Shown one piece after another: positions 1 to 11,323 of a stretch of 64,000 nucleotides of DNA (position 1 is the first letter of the stretch; the number at the start of each line of letters is the position of its first letter). Origin of the DNA: Cubamyces lactineus. Lineage: Eukaryota; Basidiomycota; Agaricomycetes; Polyporales; Polyporaceae. The notes under the pieces were generated by a model. It ran no database searches. It was given only the letters and a program-made list of their open reading frames with translations, and had not been told where the DNA came from. Made by a program: the position numbers and the translations under genes. The DNA lies in contig JACDTU010000023.1 in the NCBI GenBank assembly GCA_022376465.1, positions 62,001 through 126,000 of the forward strand, given 5' to 3'.

Positions 1-708
1 AGGATAAGAAAGCGCGACGTAAGTATAGGGTTTGTATATATCTGATCTTGAGCTTATATGTTGCTGCTCGCAGCTCCTCCGCTAGATTTCTCCGGACCGG
101 CAATTCTCCAGAAGCGCTCCACGTTTTCTGTCGGTTCGCCGCATCTAGGCTCCCCTTCGTCGTCGGGATTGTCCCCCGCCGTCGGCGAGTTCAAGGGCTG
201 GTTTTCGAACCTCTTCCACTGGAAAGTCCAATCATACCTTCTCTACTCCCTCCTCGACCTCACCACCACACGCTCCGAGACCATCCGCCTGCTCGAACAC
301 TTCGGTGCCACAGTTGCGATGGAGGAGAACGGCGGGTGGAGCGTACTGAGGTGTCGCATTGAAGATACACACGACGCGCACGGGGTTGTGCAGAAGCAGG
401 TTCGCTTCCGCGTGGAATTCACATCAGTTTCCGCTGGGAACTCGGGGTCGAACGGTGCACACATCGGCGCAACTCCGCGTATTTCGCAGGGTGGCCAGGT
501 CTCCTTCTCCGGCAGGAGCCGCATCGAGAACTTGTCCAGCTACGAGACTGTGCTTGGATTCGTTCTAGAGAAAGGTTCCGTGTCCTCGTTCAAGACGCTG
601 TACCACAGGCTCCGGAGCGATTGGCGGCTCGACGCTCTGTTGTCTCCCACGGCGGCAGGCGCAGCGGCAACTCCGATGCCGGGTATCCAGCAGCAATTCA
701 TGGCGTAG
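1..708 (+). CDS. GIN4/HSL1-type CAMK protein kinase, C-terminal KA1 region (partial)
   Basis: Only the 3' end of this gene lies in the window. Exon 1..18 joins exon 74..708 across a 55-nt intron (GTAAGT at 19, CAG ending at 73), which keeps one frame to the TAG at 706-708. The fragment of about 217 residues opens with a Pro/Ser-rich linker. It then has a compact domain containing GWFSNLFHWKVQSYLL, RLLEHFGA and GGWSVLRCRIED, which I recognise as the fungal kinase-associated KA1 domain ending GIN4/HSL1/KCC4-like septin and morphogenesis checkpoint kinases. In that family this domain binds acidic phospholipids and the septin or bud-neck cortex. The kinase domain lies upstream, outside the window, so the assignment rests on the tail alone. 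Confidence 0.75.
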
Positions 709-1344
709 GTCGCGGACTCTCGCCCGTGTTTACGATTGGTCCCGTTAGGTCTCCACCTAGCGTTTACAACAGGTGACTCTTTTGATTTGTCTCATTGCCC
801 AATATGTCTACTCTACTATACCCCCAACTTGGCCTTTACTACGTGTCCTGCGGACGATGTAATAGCATACAGAGAGCGTAGATACCCTGTAATATTCTAG
901 CGGCATATATATATACCCACGATCCTAGACGTCATACTATTAAGACTAAAGGGGGGATTTATAAGCGCCTGACGCCACCGTCGTGAGCGTACTACGCTCT
1001 AGTCCCATTTCGACCAATCCACCACTTTGTACAAAAGACACCTGCGTCGTAGCTTTCGGCCGCCCAACTTCACAGCACCGAATGTGGTCCTGACGGTAGG
1101 GAATTTGGGGGTTTACTCAGAAGGAGTAAACCCACGGCCCAGTGCTTCTTGAGCGCTAACACGTTGGGGCGATGATCATCAGATGGCTCAGATAGTCTCC
1201 AAAGCTTACTGGACATATTCCGAGGATGCAAGTAGTAGAACTTGCGAACCATCTCTTGCACTTACTCAGACCATCTACCAGATCTACTAGCATCCAACTT
1301 GCATCGCCTGGCCCGTGCAAAGCGTCCCGACAGCATCTAGCACC
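709..1344. other. Intergenic region
   Basis: This stretch of 636 bases lies between the kinase 3' end and the hydrolase start. It holds the kinase 3' UTR and a TATA-like AT tract near 905-915 (atatatatat). I see no gene or RNA in it. Confidence 0.6.
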
Positions 1345-2145
1345 ATGTCAGTTATCATGCCGCCTTCGCAGCCACACACGCACACCGTCGTGTTCTTACA
1401 CGGGCGCGGTGACAACGCTCGGAATTTCGCAAGATCCCTCGTTTATTGGCGCGACTCGCACAATCGCTCTCCATTCCAGGCCTTCCCGTCCTTCCGCTGG
1501 GTGTTCCCGCAGGCCCCCATGCGGCAATGCGCCAGCTCTCCAGACATATGGGCCCAGTGGTTCGACGTCTGGAACGTGAGGGACTTCACGGAGCGCGAGG
1601 AGCTGCAGGCTGAAGGGCTCCGCGAGGTCGTGCCCCAAATCCGCCGCCTCCTCGCCAACGAGGCCGCCCTACTAGGCGAGCGCTGGGACCGGGTCATCCT
1701 AGCGGGGATCAGCATGGGCGCCGCGACGGGGATGCACGTCCTGTTCCACCTCGACATTCCCCCGTCTGGGGGTGGGAGGCTCGCCGCCTTCATAGGCATC
1801 TCTTGTCGATGCCCGTTTTCTGGCCGTACCCTTCCTGAGATACGCAAAGCGATTGGCATAGAGGGCAGCATACCGGACCATGCGGACGTCCTCCGCAACA
1901 CGCCTGTCCTGTTGGAGCATTGCGTCGACGACCCGCTCGTCCACATTGAGAACGGCCGCAGCATGCGTGACACGCTGCGCGGGTTCGAGGCAGAGGGGGA
2001 ATGGAAGGAGTATCCGAGCGGGGGACATTGGTTCAATTCGCCCACTGGGATGGACGATGCCGTCGATTTCATTAATAGACGCGTCTTGGGGAAGAGCAGC
2101 GAGGAGCAGGCTGAGCGCCCCGATGACGCTATGGATTTGTCCTGA
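1345..2145 (+). CDS. Acyl-protein thioesterase / carboxylesterase-like alpha/beta hydrolase
   Basis: A single-exon gene of 266 codons. I chose the ATG at 1345 because it has a good context (caccATGtc) and the longer open frame begins with GTG. The protein has the phospholipase/carboxylesterase layout (APT1 family): HTVVFLHGRGDN near the N-terminus (oxyanion region), the nucleophile elbow GISMG (Ser about 123), an acid in HCVDDPLV (Asp about 196) and GGHW carrying the catalytic His (about 228). APT-family enzymes remove palmitate from proteins or hydrolyse small esters. The sequence departs from canonical APT1 (longer, with a RWVFPQAP segment), so a small-ester carboxylesterase is equally possible. 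There is no signal peptide, so a cytosolic location is inferred. Confidence 0.85.
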   Translation: MSVIMPPSQPHTHTVVFLHGRGDNARNFARSLVYWRDSHNRSPFQAFPSFRWVFPQAPMRQCASSPDIWAQWFDVWNVRDFTEREELQAEGLREVVPQIRRLLANEAALLGERWDRVILAGISMGAATGMHVLFHLDIPPSGGGRLAAFIGISCRCPFSGRTLPEIRKAIGIEGSIPDHADVLRNTPVLLEHCVDDPLVHIENGRSMRDTLRGFEAEGEWKEYPSGGHWFNSPTGMDDAVDFINRRVLGKSSEEQAERPDDAMDLS

Positions 2146-4775
2146 TACGCTCTCTCCGGAATCCAAGATGACTGCGCAACCCTTGGATGACATCGTGCTC
2201 TCATATTCGATCAGGATGGAATGTAGCAGCGTAGCTCGGCTGTTGTATGAGTAATGCAGAAACAATTTGACGTTGACAGGTATACCAGGTTTTACCAAGG
2301 CTTTTATTCCAATAGTTATAAACGACACGTAAACTTATATGAGATGACGGTGAGGGAAGGCTTGAGCTGGAGGAAGGCATCCCTCGATATAGGTGTGGCG
2401 TACACGCGACCGGGTGAATGCTCTCTCACAGAGAGACAAAACTCAAATACGCATCCAAACGCCGAGATGATTCGCGAATTCTAGATGCAATGCCCACTCA
2501 GCCGATGCATCGCGCTTTAGGAGAAATGTAGTGCGCGCTAAATCGTCCACATCGCCGGCTGCGCGTTCACCTAGCCTAAGCAGCTGACTCAATAGCAGCC
2601 TCGTGGTGGTTCTCTAGCAGATCATTATGAAGTCAGCACTGGTGCATTTTTATATCGCTTAGTCTGCGGATGGCTCGTGGACATGGTTGCACTAACCCTT
2701 GAAACTTGTTCTTCCCGCTCCTTTATCAACACCAGTTACCACCAATACAGCGTAGGTGCGTGAATATTAATATAGGATACGCAGCTGTTACGCTCATCTT
2801 AGCCCACGTAATCTTCAACGATAGCATTCTCTCCATGTCTGCTTCGCGCCTGGTCGAGACTCGAGAGCGACGCACTACAATGCGCCCAGAAGGCGCTAAA
2901 CGATCGTGGCGTTCAGTATACACGTGTCAGGATAAATTAGCGCCCTATGCACCGCCAGCGCGGAGTTTGAACCTGACTGGCGTTTGCCGTGCGACTGGAA
3001 ATGCACTTCGTATTCGCGCCACCTACTACGAGTAGTACTACTTACCGGTGGGCCCTATACATCGCCTCAGTCTCTTTCACCTATATTCTGTTCTGTTAGG
3101 GGCCAGCCAGCCAGTGAGTGAGCTCATCACTGGCATCGCCTTGTGATGAATCCGCATCATGAGGAGATGGAAACCGTTTTGGCACAAATTGAGAACATAG
3201 GCCTTCCACATCCATCAGGACCTCTCCTCTCTTCCTTTGTAGCGGAAATTGTAGACCCTACACCTGCTGCACGTTATGTGGGTGCTAGGCTGTTGGCTGA
3301 TGGGGCCCGCTCAGCGGTGGCTGATGGGGCCTTTATCGTTGATTCGAGTGAGTTGACGGGCCCAACCTCAGTGCTATCTATTGTGCTGATGTTTTAAAGT
3401 CACGGAGAAAGGCAGCCGCTAGCCACCACCAGATGCTATAATTCACAACATCCCTCGACGGGATGGGAATCAATGTTGCATCACTGGCAAAGCGGGCACC
3501 ACTAATGATCCTCTCCTCGTTACGCCTATCCTTCCTCTTCCTAGGGGCTGGACTACGAATCAAGCAAGTGTCGCGTTAAGCAACTGCAATTTCGCCTCAC
3601 GTCCCCTATTAGAACCATATAGCCGACGTGCTAGGCGCTTTCTTTGGGCCTAGGTACCGCGATTGGTGGTTATTATATGTCAGAAATCCCGAGTCAACGT
3701 CGGACTACTGCAACCACTGGCTGGTCACGTCAACCCTGAATACGTAGGGCCTGGGGATCCCATTGAACTGATTGGCCCTTTCGTACTGATATGTGACCTC
3801 TCGAGGATGCTGATCAAACGTCTTCGCGCGCCAGCTACCAACACCAATGCTCGGGGGAGTTGTTCAGGACTTCCACGGCATGGGCGTCTATATACTGCGT
3901 TCTGACCTGTGGCCCGCCTTGTCGCTTGACTACCATTACCGGCAAAGTCTCTTATGCAAGTAAACCCCTGGGGAATCCATACAAATGGAGGGCGAAGTCT
4001 TGCAGAGATCGCTAACTATTCATCATGGCCCTTGACATACTCATGTCCGTCTTCGAATGAACGCTTGCGAGGTAACGAGCGAATCGGGCTGCCGCGGCGA
4101 TATTCTATCACCACTGTCACCCAAGAACAATCATACAGAGGTGTGTCGTGGGATTCTCATTGGACAGTTTCAGGCCTTGCGCGATGGTGTGTTAACAATA
4201 GAACAGCACAGATATTTCTAGCACACTGGACGGGCAAACTCTCGTCTAAACGACGGATGTAGCTCGGGACCGCCGTGGTCATCGTACCAGGCAAACACGC
4301 AAGCTTAGTTGATGCTGTGCATCACCTTCTGCGGGGTTGAATGTCGCTCTCTACCCCGCGACGCTATTCTAGCGATTTCTGTCGCTGCCGAGCCATCGAG
4401 CCGACCACGACCGTGCCTGCCCGAAGCACGATACCTTCTCTTCGTCCATATCCAGGTGACATCATGACAGCCTTCAATTCAGTCGCTCAATGCTGCGTGC
4501 ACCAGAATAGGACAGCGCAATGTTTGTCACCTGTGTCGAAATCCTCCGTACGTGATATTTTTGACTCTGCCGTTTCGCTTCTTGCCACACAGAGAGCTGA
4601 AGTGCTCTATTTCCTCGGGTATACTCTGTAGTGCGGCATGGACGAGGTATGTTCTGCATCGGCGCGCAACGGTCTCGACTCGTCGCCCTGTCAGGTATAA
4701 AAGCTGTGAATTGTGAGCTTGAGACGACAGGTCCTCCGCCTCTTCATTCTCACCACACCACCCTCAAAAAGCAAA
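2146..4775. other. Gene-poor region of 2.6 kb
   Basis: Both strands carry only short open frames (up to about 109 codons) with no recognisable domain and no convincing chain of spliced exons. A small duplicated tract (gctgatggggcc twice) lies at about 3296-3333. There are no tRNA-like folds, terminal inverted repeats or retroelement motifs. It may be a decayed element or simply a spacer. The last 80 bases are the LPMO promoter. Confidence 0.5.
4696..4702 (+). promoter_or_regulatory. TATA box of the AA9 LPMO gene
   Basis: TATAAAA lies 80 bases before the LPMO ATG, followed by a pyrimidine-rich tract (ctcttcattctcaccacacc) typical of fungal transcription starts. Strong TATA boxes fit an inducible secreted enzyme. 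Confidence 0.6.
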
Positions 4776-6008
4776 ATGAAAGCCTTCCTCGTGACTCTTG
4801 CCCTCGTGTCCGCCCAGCTCGCCGCTGCGCACTGTACGTGTCATGACATAGTCGTCGCATTACGGGCCACTGATGGTAGGATGTTCAGACACCCTCCCCG
4901 ACCTGATCGCCAACGGCACCACATTCGCCGACTGGGTTTATGTCCGCACGACCGAGAACCACTACAGCAATGCACCGGTACGTCGTCGTCTGCTGGCTCG
5001 TCTGCCTCGGAGATCATTGACGCTAGCTTCTCAGATCACCGATGTCAACTCTACCGAGTTCCGCTGCTATGAGCTTGATATGAACGCGACGCCCGGCGAG
5101 ACCCAGATTGCCACCGTGGAGGCCGGTTCTACTATTGGCTTCAAAGGTATGTAAGACACGGCTTCATTCGCTGAGCCAACTAACCATCGTCTTCAGCGGT
5201 AAGATCGTGTCATACCTTGCGCATAGTAACTCTCGCCTAATCATCTTGACAAACGATGCCGTAATGTAGAACAACGACTTCTACCACCCAGGGGTGAGTT
5301 GATTACTCGAACGTCACCAGAACGCATACTCACGGAACGCGCTTCCGTGTGTCACAGTACTTCTCTGCCTACATGAGCCCTGCCGTCCCCGCAGCGAACA
5401 GCCCTGAGGCAGGCACTGGCCAGACCTGGTTCAAGATCTGGGAGGACCCTCCGGTCTTTGAGAACGGCCAGCTCGTCTTCCCTTCGACGAGTGAGTAGAC
5501 ACGACGTCTGCGGCAGGCGAATGGATCTGACCGCGGTATGAATGGTCTAGCTATCGATGAGATCACCTTCACGATCCCGAAGAGCCTCCCGAGTGGCCAG
5601 TACTTGGTCCGCGGAGAGCAGGTGAGGACGATTCTAGCCTTGTACCAGCGCTCGAGCTAACGGAGTTCATTTCCGCAGATCGCTCTTCACGTCGCCTCAA
5701 CCGTTGGAGGAGCCCAGTTCTACATCGGTTGTGCCCAACTGAACGTGATCAACGGCGGTGACGGAAAGCCCGAGCCCCTGGTGTCAATCCCGGGTGTCTA
5801 CACCGGAGTACGTGCTCGAACCTCATGCCATACTTGTAGCGCCACCTGACCTGAACCACACAGTACGAGCCGGGCATCCTGATCAACATCTACGACCTGC
5901 CGCCGAACTACCCCGGCTACACGTCCCGTACGTACGCACTTCATTGTGTCCTGCACTAGTGCTGACAGCGTCTGCGCTATAGCTGGCCCGGCTGTCTGGC
6001 AAGGATGA
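4776..6008 (+). CDS. AA9 lytic polysaccharide monooxygenase (secreted, no CBM)
   Basis: Copper enzyme that oxidatively cleaves cellulose or related glucans outside the cell. Exons: 4776..4833, 4889..4977, 5035..5146, 5197..5198, 5270..5293, 5358..5490, 5551..5621, 5679..5807, 5864..5927, 5983..6008; they sum to 708 nt (235 aa). Signal peptide of 18 residues, cut before the His that becomes residue 1 of the histidine brace (AAA|HY). Further family marks are the copper-ligand His in DFYHPG, the axial Tyr with the conserved Gln in AQFYIGCAQ, and the typical ending GPAVWQG. The mature length of about 217 residues fits a single-domain AA9 without CBM1. The odd part is exon 4, only two bases (CG), needed to join FK to NNDFYHPG in frame. 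The family call is very firm; the C1/C4 specificity cannot be read. Confidence 0.95.
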
Positions 6009-6724
6009 GGCCGCGAATGTGGTTGTCGCGGCACGGTGCGGCTTGAGTCCGGTATGCATAATACTTGGATGGGTTGGGCGTGCGCCGCTGCCATGAAATG
6101 CACGCCCTGTCGTAAAGCCTGTATATGTACTTGAAGTCGTGAGAATACACCTGTGCCAGTGTGTCGAGGTCTCCGATCTTGACAGCTTCGCGTGCCTCAG
6201 CCGCTGCTCGAAAGTAGAGCGCCCGGTGCCCGCACACCGGGACCGGTGGCCGTCGAAACAAGCATGCCACCTCGGTTGAGTAGGATGAACAATGTTGGAG
6301 GTGATATAGTACACAATGTCTGGTTCAGCTTTAAGGACGATGATCGGATGGCAATCTCTGAACTTGCTCTTTCTCCTGGGCGTTGCGCGGGCGTGTCACG
6401 ACAAATTGCGACCGGAGACACACGCCGACAAGTCAGATGGGTCCCATCTGCCAAATTGAGCAAAGCCAGCGGGTTGCGCGGTGATGGTGATTGAGGGCAT
6501 GCGGACTGCAGGGGTGAGTATAATCTTACCAAATTTAGCTAGGTACCTACCGGTGGAGGTCGCTTACGCCGCCGGCTAGATGTCCAACTCTATGAGCAAC
6601 CACCATCGTCGACGTCGACGTCGACGTCCGAGACGTACTCTCTCTTACCCCCCAACTCGTCTGTGGTCCATATGAGCTCGTGCGGTCGTAGATTCGGTCG
6701 AACTAGGAGCACAACTTGGCGCAT
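6009..6724. other. Intergenic region
   Basis: This stretch of 716 bases separates the LPMO from the DUF6533 gene. A minus-strand open frame at 5977-6270 overlaps the last LPMO exon and has no recognisable domain. The only structured sequence is the GTCGAC tandem tract listed separately. Confidence 0.5.
6608..6628. repeat. GTCGAC hexanucleotide microsatellite
   Basis: Three and a half perfect copies of GTCGAC, a self-complementary unit, stand about 100 bases upstream of the DUF6533 start. The function, if any, is unknown. Confidence 0.8.
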
Positions 6725-8587
6725 ATGAACCAGTGGGATGCCCTGCAATACCTGAAGGACTCTCGTCGGCAATCCATTCATTCTGGTATGCTAACTGCGC
6801 AATATGTACCGGTGGGAAGGCAGATCTGATTCGAGACCCAGTCGCTTCATCTACCTGGTTGCTGTATGATCTTCTGACTACGTTTGACCAAGAGGTGAGT
6901 GCCAAGCGCCTTCGCTCGTGTATGATACTGGATTCGCTAACGCTCTCTACTATCAAAATGCAGGTTACTTATGTGTGGAGGTGAGCTAACATTGATCGAG
7001 CGGGGTAAACGCTGACAATGATTGAACCGCTCCCGCAGGTCTGCAAATTCCCTCCCCAAGTACCTCTACTTCGTTTCAAGGTATGTTGGGATAGCTGGGC
7101 AGCTGTGAGTACCAAGACCATCATGCGCCCATCGTATAGCCCATGAACGTATATCCCTCAGCACACTGGCATCAGGACAACTGCCCATCTTGTAAGCGAG
7201 TGTGCAGCTATATCCTCGGTCTGACGAAGTTGACACCGTGAAGCTGCCCTGGGGAACTCTTGGCGTCACTCGTATTCCTGGCGTGCATGCTTTTGAGCAT
7301 CGAGCTGAGCCTGATGCTCAGGATAGACGCTTTGTATGGGAGGTCTCGGCAAGGTGAGTTGATTGTATGCGCGTTTCCTCTATCGTGTCGCACTCATATG
7401 CCTCTAGTGCGACTTCTCCTCGGGATAGCTTTCTTCAGTAAGTCCTCGCGGCCATACCTATTTGCCTTTGTATTCATGGTTCCCGCATAGTCGAAATCGC
7501 AGTGAGTCATAAAGCTTGCTGAGCACTGCGTCTAGGGCTGAGAGAATCAGAGCGCGACGGTCATAAATGGCTTACTATACCCCCGGACATTCCGAGAGCT
7601 TCGACCCTTCCCACCGGACTGGCCTGTTAAGGGCTGTTTCTTTCCCACCAACGTCTTCCTGAACAAACTGTGCTGGTGCGTCGGCATAGCTGGTACAAAA
7701 CTCTGCTCGTGCTCACCTTTTACAAGGATACCTATTCTTTCCTTTGAGAGTAAGGCATCCTACCATTAACCCTGTTGAATTCACCCTGACAAGCTGCCGT
7801 ACAGCTTTACTGTTCTGCCTCAACGCCGCCAAGTGTATATCATATGGACCCCTGGACGACACGCCTCTAATTTACCGCCTCTTCCGCGACGGAAGCGCGT
7901 ACTTCATAATGTACGTACCTTCTACCGTTTCGATTATCACCACGGTCAAGCTGATGTCGTTTGACGTCCTAGTGTCTTCGGTTAGTGTTCTCGCCTTATC
8001 GTTCGGCCAACGAGCACCTGACTGGGGGCCCTTTAGCCATCATGATCGTATGCACTGTTGCCCAGTTCACAAACAACGGCGGCCTCTCGACGGTAGCCGC
8101 GGTGTACGTCATGATATGCTGCACACATCCACGCAAGTGACTGATCTCTCCATTCACAGATGGATATCCGCTGTCTTATCGTATTCCGTGAGTCTACTGT
8201 GCAACGTGCCTCAAATGTTCTTGATTCTGAGCTTTGCGTCCACAGGGATGCCATCTCCTGCTCAGCATTCGCAAGATAGCAGCACGCCGGCGGCATCTCG
8301 ACCTCACCCTCATATCCGTCCGCGTGCCGGATGTGTACGACGAGGACAAGTCCCCTATCTCCTCTGACGGTCCCCATTCTTACCCCCCACCCTCCACGAT
8401 ACCGCCGCGCGTGTCCCTGGCGCGCCCCGGCGAATCGATCGAGCTCGTTCCACGACGCTTGTCGCATGCACCGCGTGAAGATGAGCAGCACACGGACTCT
8501 TCCGAGTCGTGTTCCTCAAAGCGACGGCGGAGCGAGAGTCAGTCAGATTCCGTGAGCACGGCGTGGCTGGAGCAGTGGAAACCGTAG
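6725..8587 (+). CDS. DUF6533 multi-pass membrane protein
   Basis: Integral membrane protein of a large mushroom-specific family (DUF6533) with no known function. Exons: 6725..6785, 6824..6894, 6964..6980, 7039..7104, 7162..7191, 7244..7353, 7408..7437, 7491..7501, 7551..7675, 7727..7749, 7805..7910, 7973..7980, 8037..8103, 8160..8187, 8246..8587; they sum to 1095 nt (364 aa) with no stop. Family marks in order: LLYDLLTTFDQEVTYVW, SLPKYLYFVSRYVG, LMLRIDALYGRSR, LCWIPILSFE and HLLLSIRK. The spacing suggests about seven membrane helices followed by a Ser/Arg-rich cytosolic tail. The exons of 8, 11, 17 and 23 nt are unusually small. The weakest join is the first, because it needs a 38-nt intron; the true start could differ. 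Confidence 0.8.
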
Positions 8588-8927
8588 TTACGAAGCTAGA
8601 GTTGAAGCTGTTGTGTATTATAGGTCCACCCCGAGGACGCCTCTCTCCTTATGATCCTCGTTTGCGTTGACATGCCAAGAAGCCCCACAAGATCTGCACT
8701 CATTCAATCGCTAACCGGCAATGAGAATCTCGAAGCTCACGTTGTGTCATGACCACGCGTGTGCACACCACGCGGGCCGTCCACGTTTTCTGCAACAGTA
8801 CAACACAATAATGTATAGCTCGGGAGCAAAACTTACACGGAGACTAAGTACGGAGCGCACAAGACGAGAAGCGAGAACGGATTAGACAGCAAACGTAGAA
8901 AACATAACCGTCCAAGACTGCACAAAC
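8588..8927. other. Convergent intergenic region
   Basis: The 3' ends of the DUF6533 gene (plus) and the SWI3 gene (minus) face each other across 340 bases. I see no gene in it. Confidence 0.6.
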
Positions 8928-11166
8928 TTAGCTCAACTGCGCGACGCTTCCGCCACTCACCGGGCCCGCGTCGCCCTCCATCGAGACATCGCCCTGCACC
9001 TCGTTCACCTTGGTTCCCTGACCGCTCGCGTTGAGGCCCGTCTGCGCCTCTGAGACAGCATTCGCGAGGCCTGGGTTCGGCGTCGCGCCGTGCTTCGCAA
9101 GCTCGGCCTTGACATTGTCGAGCAACCGCTTGAGGTTGACGCGCTCGTTAACGAGTGCCATCCGCGCGCTCTCGAGGCTCTTGCGCTCATCCTCGAGCAA
9201 CTCCTCAAGCTCCTCGAACTGCGCGGTCTTGAGCTCAAGCTTCGTGAGGGTGAGCTTGATGAGCGACGCGAGCGTCGAGCGGATCTGGAGGTCCTCTGCG
9301 TCGGCGAGCGCGCCCGCTGCCTTTGCCGCGGACTTGAGCGCAAGGTCTGCCGCGCGAACAACCTTGGAGTGGGGGATAGACTTCGCCGCACGTTGCGCTT
9401 GAGACTCGTTGGTAGGCTGCGAGTCGACTTGCATCGCGTCAGGCTGCGAAGCCTGGCCCTCGGCCGAAGTCGAGGTCTGACCATGCTTCTCTGCCGTGTC
9501 CTCCTTCGACTTGTCCTCCTCCATCTTCTCATCCTTCTGCTCCTCGCCCTCCGCCGATTTGCTCTCGCCCGTCGCGGCTTGCTTCTCCTTGTCCTCTCCC
9601 GTCGCCTCCTTTTTGTCGCCATCGGTGAGCTCGTGGAGGGCCGTCTTGGCAGCTTCTGCAGCGACCCCGGGGCTGATGACACCGGCGAGGAACGCGACTA
9701 CGCTCATGACCGGGTTGTCCGCCTGCTCGAACGGCACGCGTGCGTACCGCAGGGGACCCATGTCGCCCTCGGCAGAGACATAGGGGTCTTCGATGGGGAG
9801 TTGGAGGAACTTACGGATACACTGCTGTGCGGTCCGCGTGCCGACGTGCTCTTCGATCGCAGACCAGTCGTCGTCATACATCTCGACTCCCTCGAGCAGG
9901 AGGAGGATTTCTTGGTCGGTCCAGTCGTCGTCCGCAGCAGTCCCAGCCGCCTGGTGGACACCGTTCGCCCCAGTCGCGCTGGTGAGCTTCACGAAGTCGC
10001 CGCTGTACATGTGAGAGGGGAAGCGGCCGTCGAGATAACAAGGTGGGCAGAGCTCGAAGTTCTTCTGCTTCAACGAATGGTACCGCACGGGTGTGCAGTC
10101 GACGCCGCACGTATCGCATTGGTACTTGATAGTCGCATGGCTGTCGCCTGAGATCCCGTTCGCGCCGTTCGCGAGTGCTTGCGCCTCGTTCGCGGAGACA
10201 GGTCTCGAAGCCTTGGCAGAAGTCTGATATATGGAGTTCCGAAGCTCGAGGGATGCAGGAGTAGGTGTAGATGAAGGCTTTGTCGTGCCATTGACGGTGG
10301 TGGCTTGACTATTGGGGTCTTTGGGCTTGGTGCCAGGGTGCAGGGACTGGAGGCCACGGGGTGTGTCCAAGATGACGCGGAAGTGGCCAGTGAAAGGAGG
10401 CGCAAGCGCAGCGGGACGTTGGTCGGGGTCAATCTGAAGAGGGGTCAGTATGAACTACAATGCTGTCGAGGAGCTCCCGTACTTGGTAGTTGATCAAACC
10501 CCACTGTTCGAGGAAGGCGTGGACGCGCATGATAGCGCAGACATCTCCAGCGAGATTCCGTCGGCAGGCAGTGACTGTCAGGTATTCGGAAGGACGAAGG
10601 CGGTAGGTGTTGATCATGAAGTCGCGGTAGTCCTTGTAGATTGCAGGCGTCTTGGATCTGTGCCGCGAATTGAAGAACTCGGGCAGCGCCCTTCGCTCGA
10701 TAGGGTGAATTTTGGACATGTCGAACCAGGCAGCGTACGAGGGAATGATGACTTCATGCGTCTGTGCCGCGAGATACTTGCGAGCTTGCTCTTCGAGACG
10801 CAGTCGCGTGGCTTCGAGTTGAGCGGGGTCCTCGTCGTCGTTCTCGTCGGCGGACTCTGCCTCTTCATCAGCTGCATCTCCTCCTTCCGCCATCGACACG
10901 TCCCCGCTATCGTCCCCGCCTTCGCCGTCGCCTTCAGCCTTGAGGAGACGCGCTGGAACCGCGCTCGCTGGCTCCGTCGAAGGACCTGGAGGAGCTGGTG
11001 GCAAGTTGCCGATGTCGCCGCCCTGTATTGGTTCGAGTTCGCTACGTTTTCCGACCGCGTTTTCAGGGTCGACGGGAGTAACACCCTGGTTCACGGTAAG
11101 CCGTATGCGCTTGGATTCGGAGGCATTGGGAGCTGGCGACGCCGTTCGTTTCGGCGAGGACATCAT
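8928..11166 (-). CDS. RSC8/SWI3: SWI3/RSC8 (SMARCC) subunit of a SWI/SNF-type chromatin remodeller
   Basis: Scaffold subunit of nuclear SWI/SNF or RSC remodelling complexes. Two exons, 11166..10483 and 10433..8928, separated by a 49-nt intron; the product is 729 aa. After an acidic, disordered N-terminus comes a SWIRM domain (about 136-235: [42 protein letters not shown]). Next is the linker [18 protein letters not shown] typical of Swi3 proteins, a ZZ-type zinc motif (about 334-375: [13 protein letters not shown]), a SANT/Myb domain (about 395-441: [21 protein letters not shown]) and a long C-terminal coiled coil rich in Leu/Glu. This order is diagnostic of the family. Two adjacent ATGs start the frame; the first is annotated. 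It shares a short divergent promoter with the PPR-like gene. Confidence 0.95.
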
Positions 11167-11323
11167 GAAACCGTGGAGGTTTGAGGCAAGCAGTACACGC
11201 CGTTAGGCGCCCGTCCGCGCGGGCGTTTTCTGTCATTGTTGGCCTCGACGATGACCACCTCAACCACGACGGCGACGACGACGACCCTCTGCTCTCTGGC
11301 TGCTTCCACACTATACTTGGCTT
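11167..11323. promoter_or_regulatory. Divergent promoter between SWI3 and the PPR-like gene
   Basis: Only 157 bases separate the two start codons. The stretch is GC-rich with a run of (ACG/CGA)n around 11260-11285 and no TATA box, as expected for constitutive housekeeping genes. Confidence 0.6.

Noticed and set aside
5977..6270. Minus-strand frame overlapping the LPMO 3' end
   Set aside because: Overlaps a certain coding exon and its 3' UTR; it has no domain or splice partner.
9090..10151. 353-codon plus-strand frame
   Set aside because: It lies antisense to the SWI3/RSC8 coding exon and is rich in Arg/Leu/Val as expected for a mirror frame of a charged coiled coil; it has no domain.
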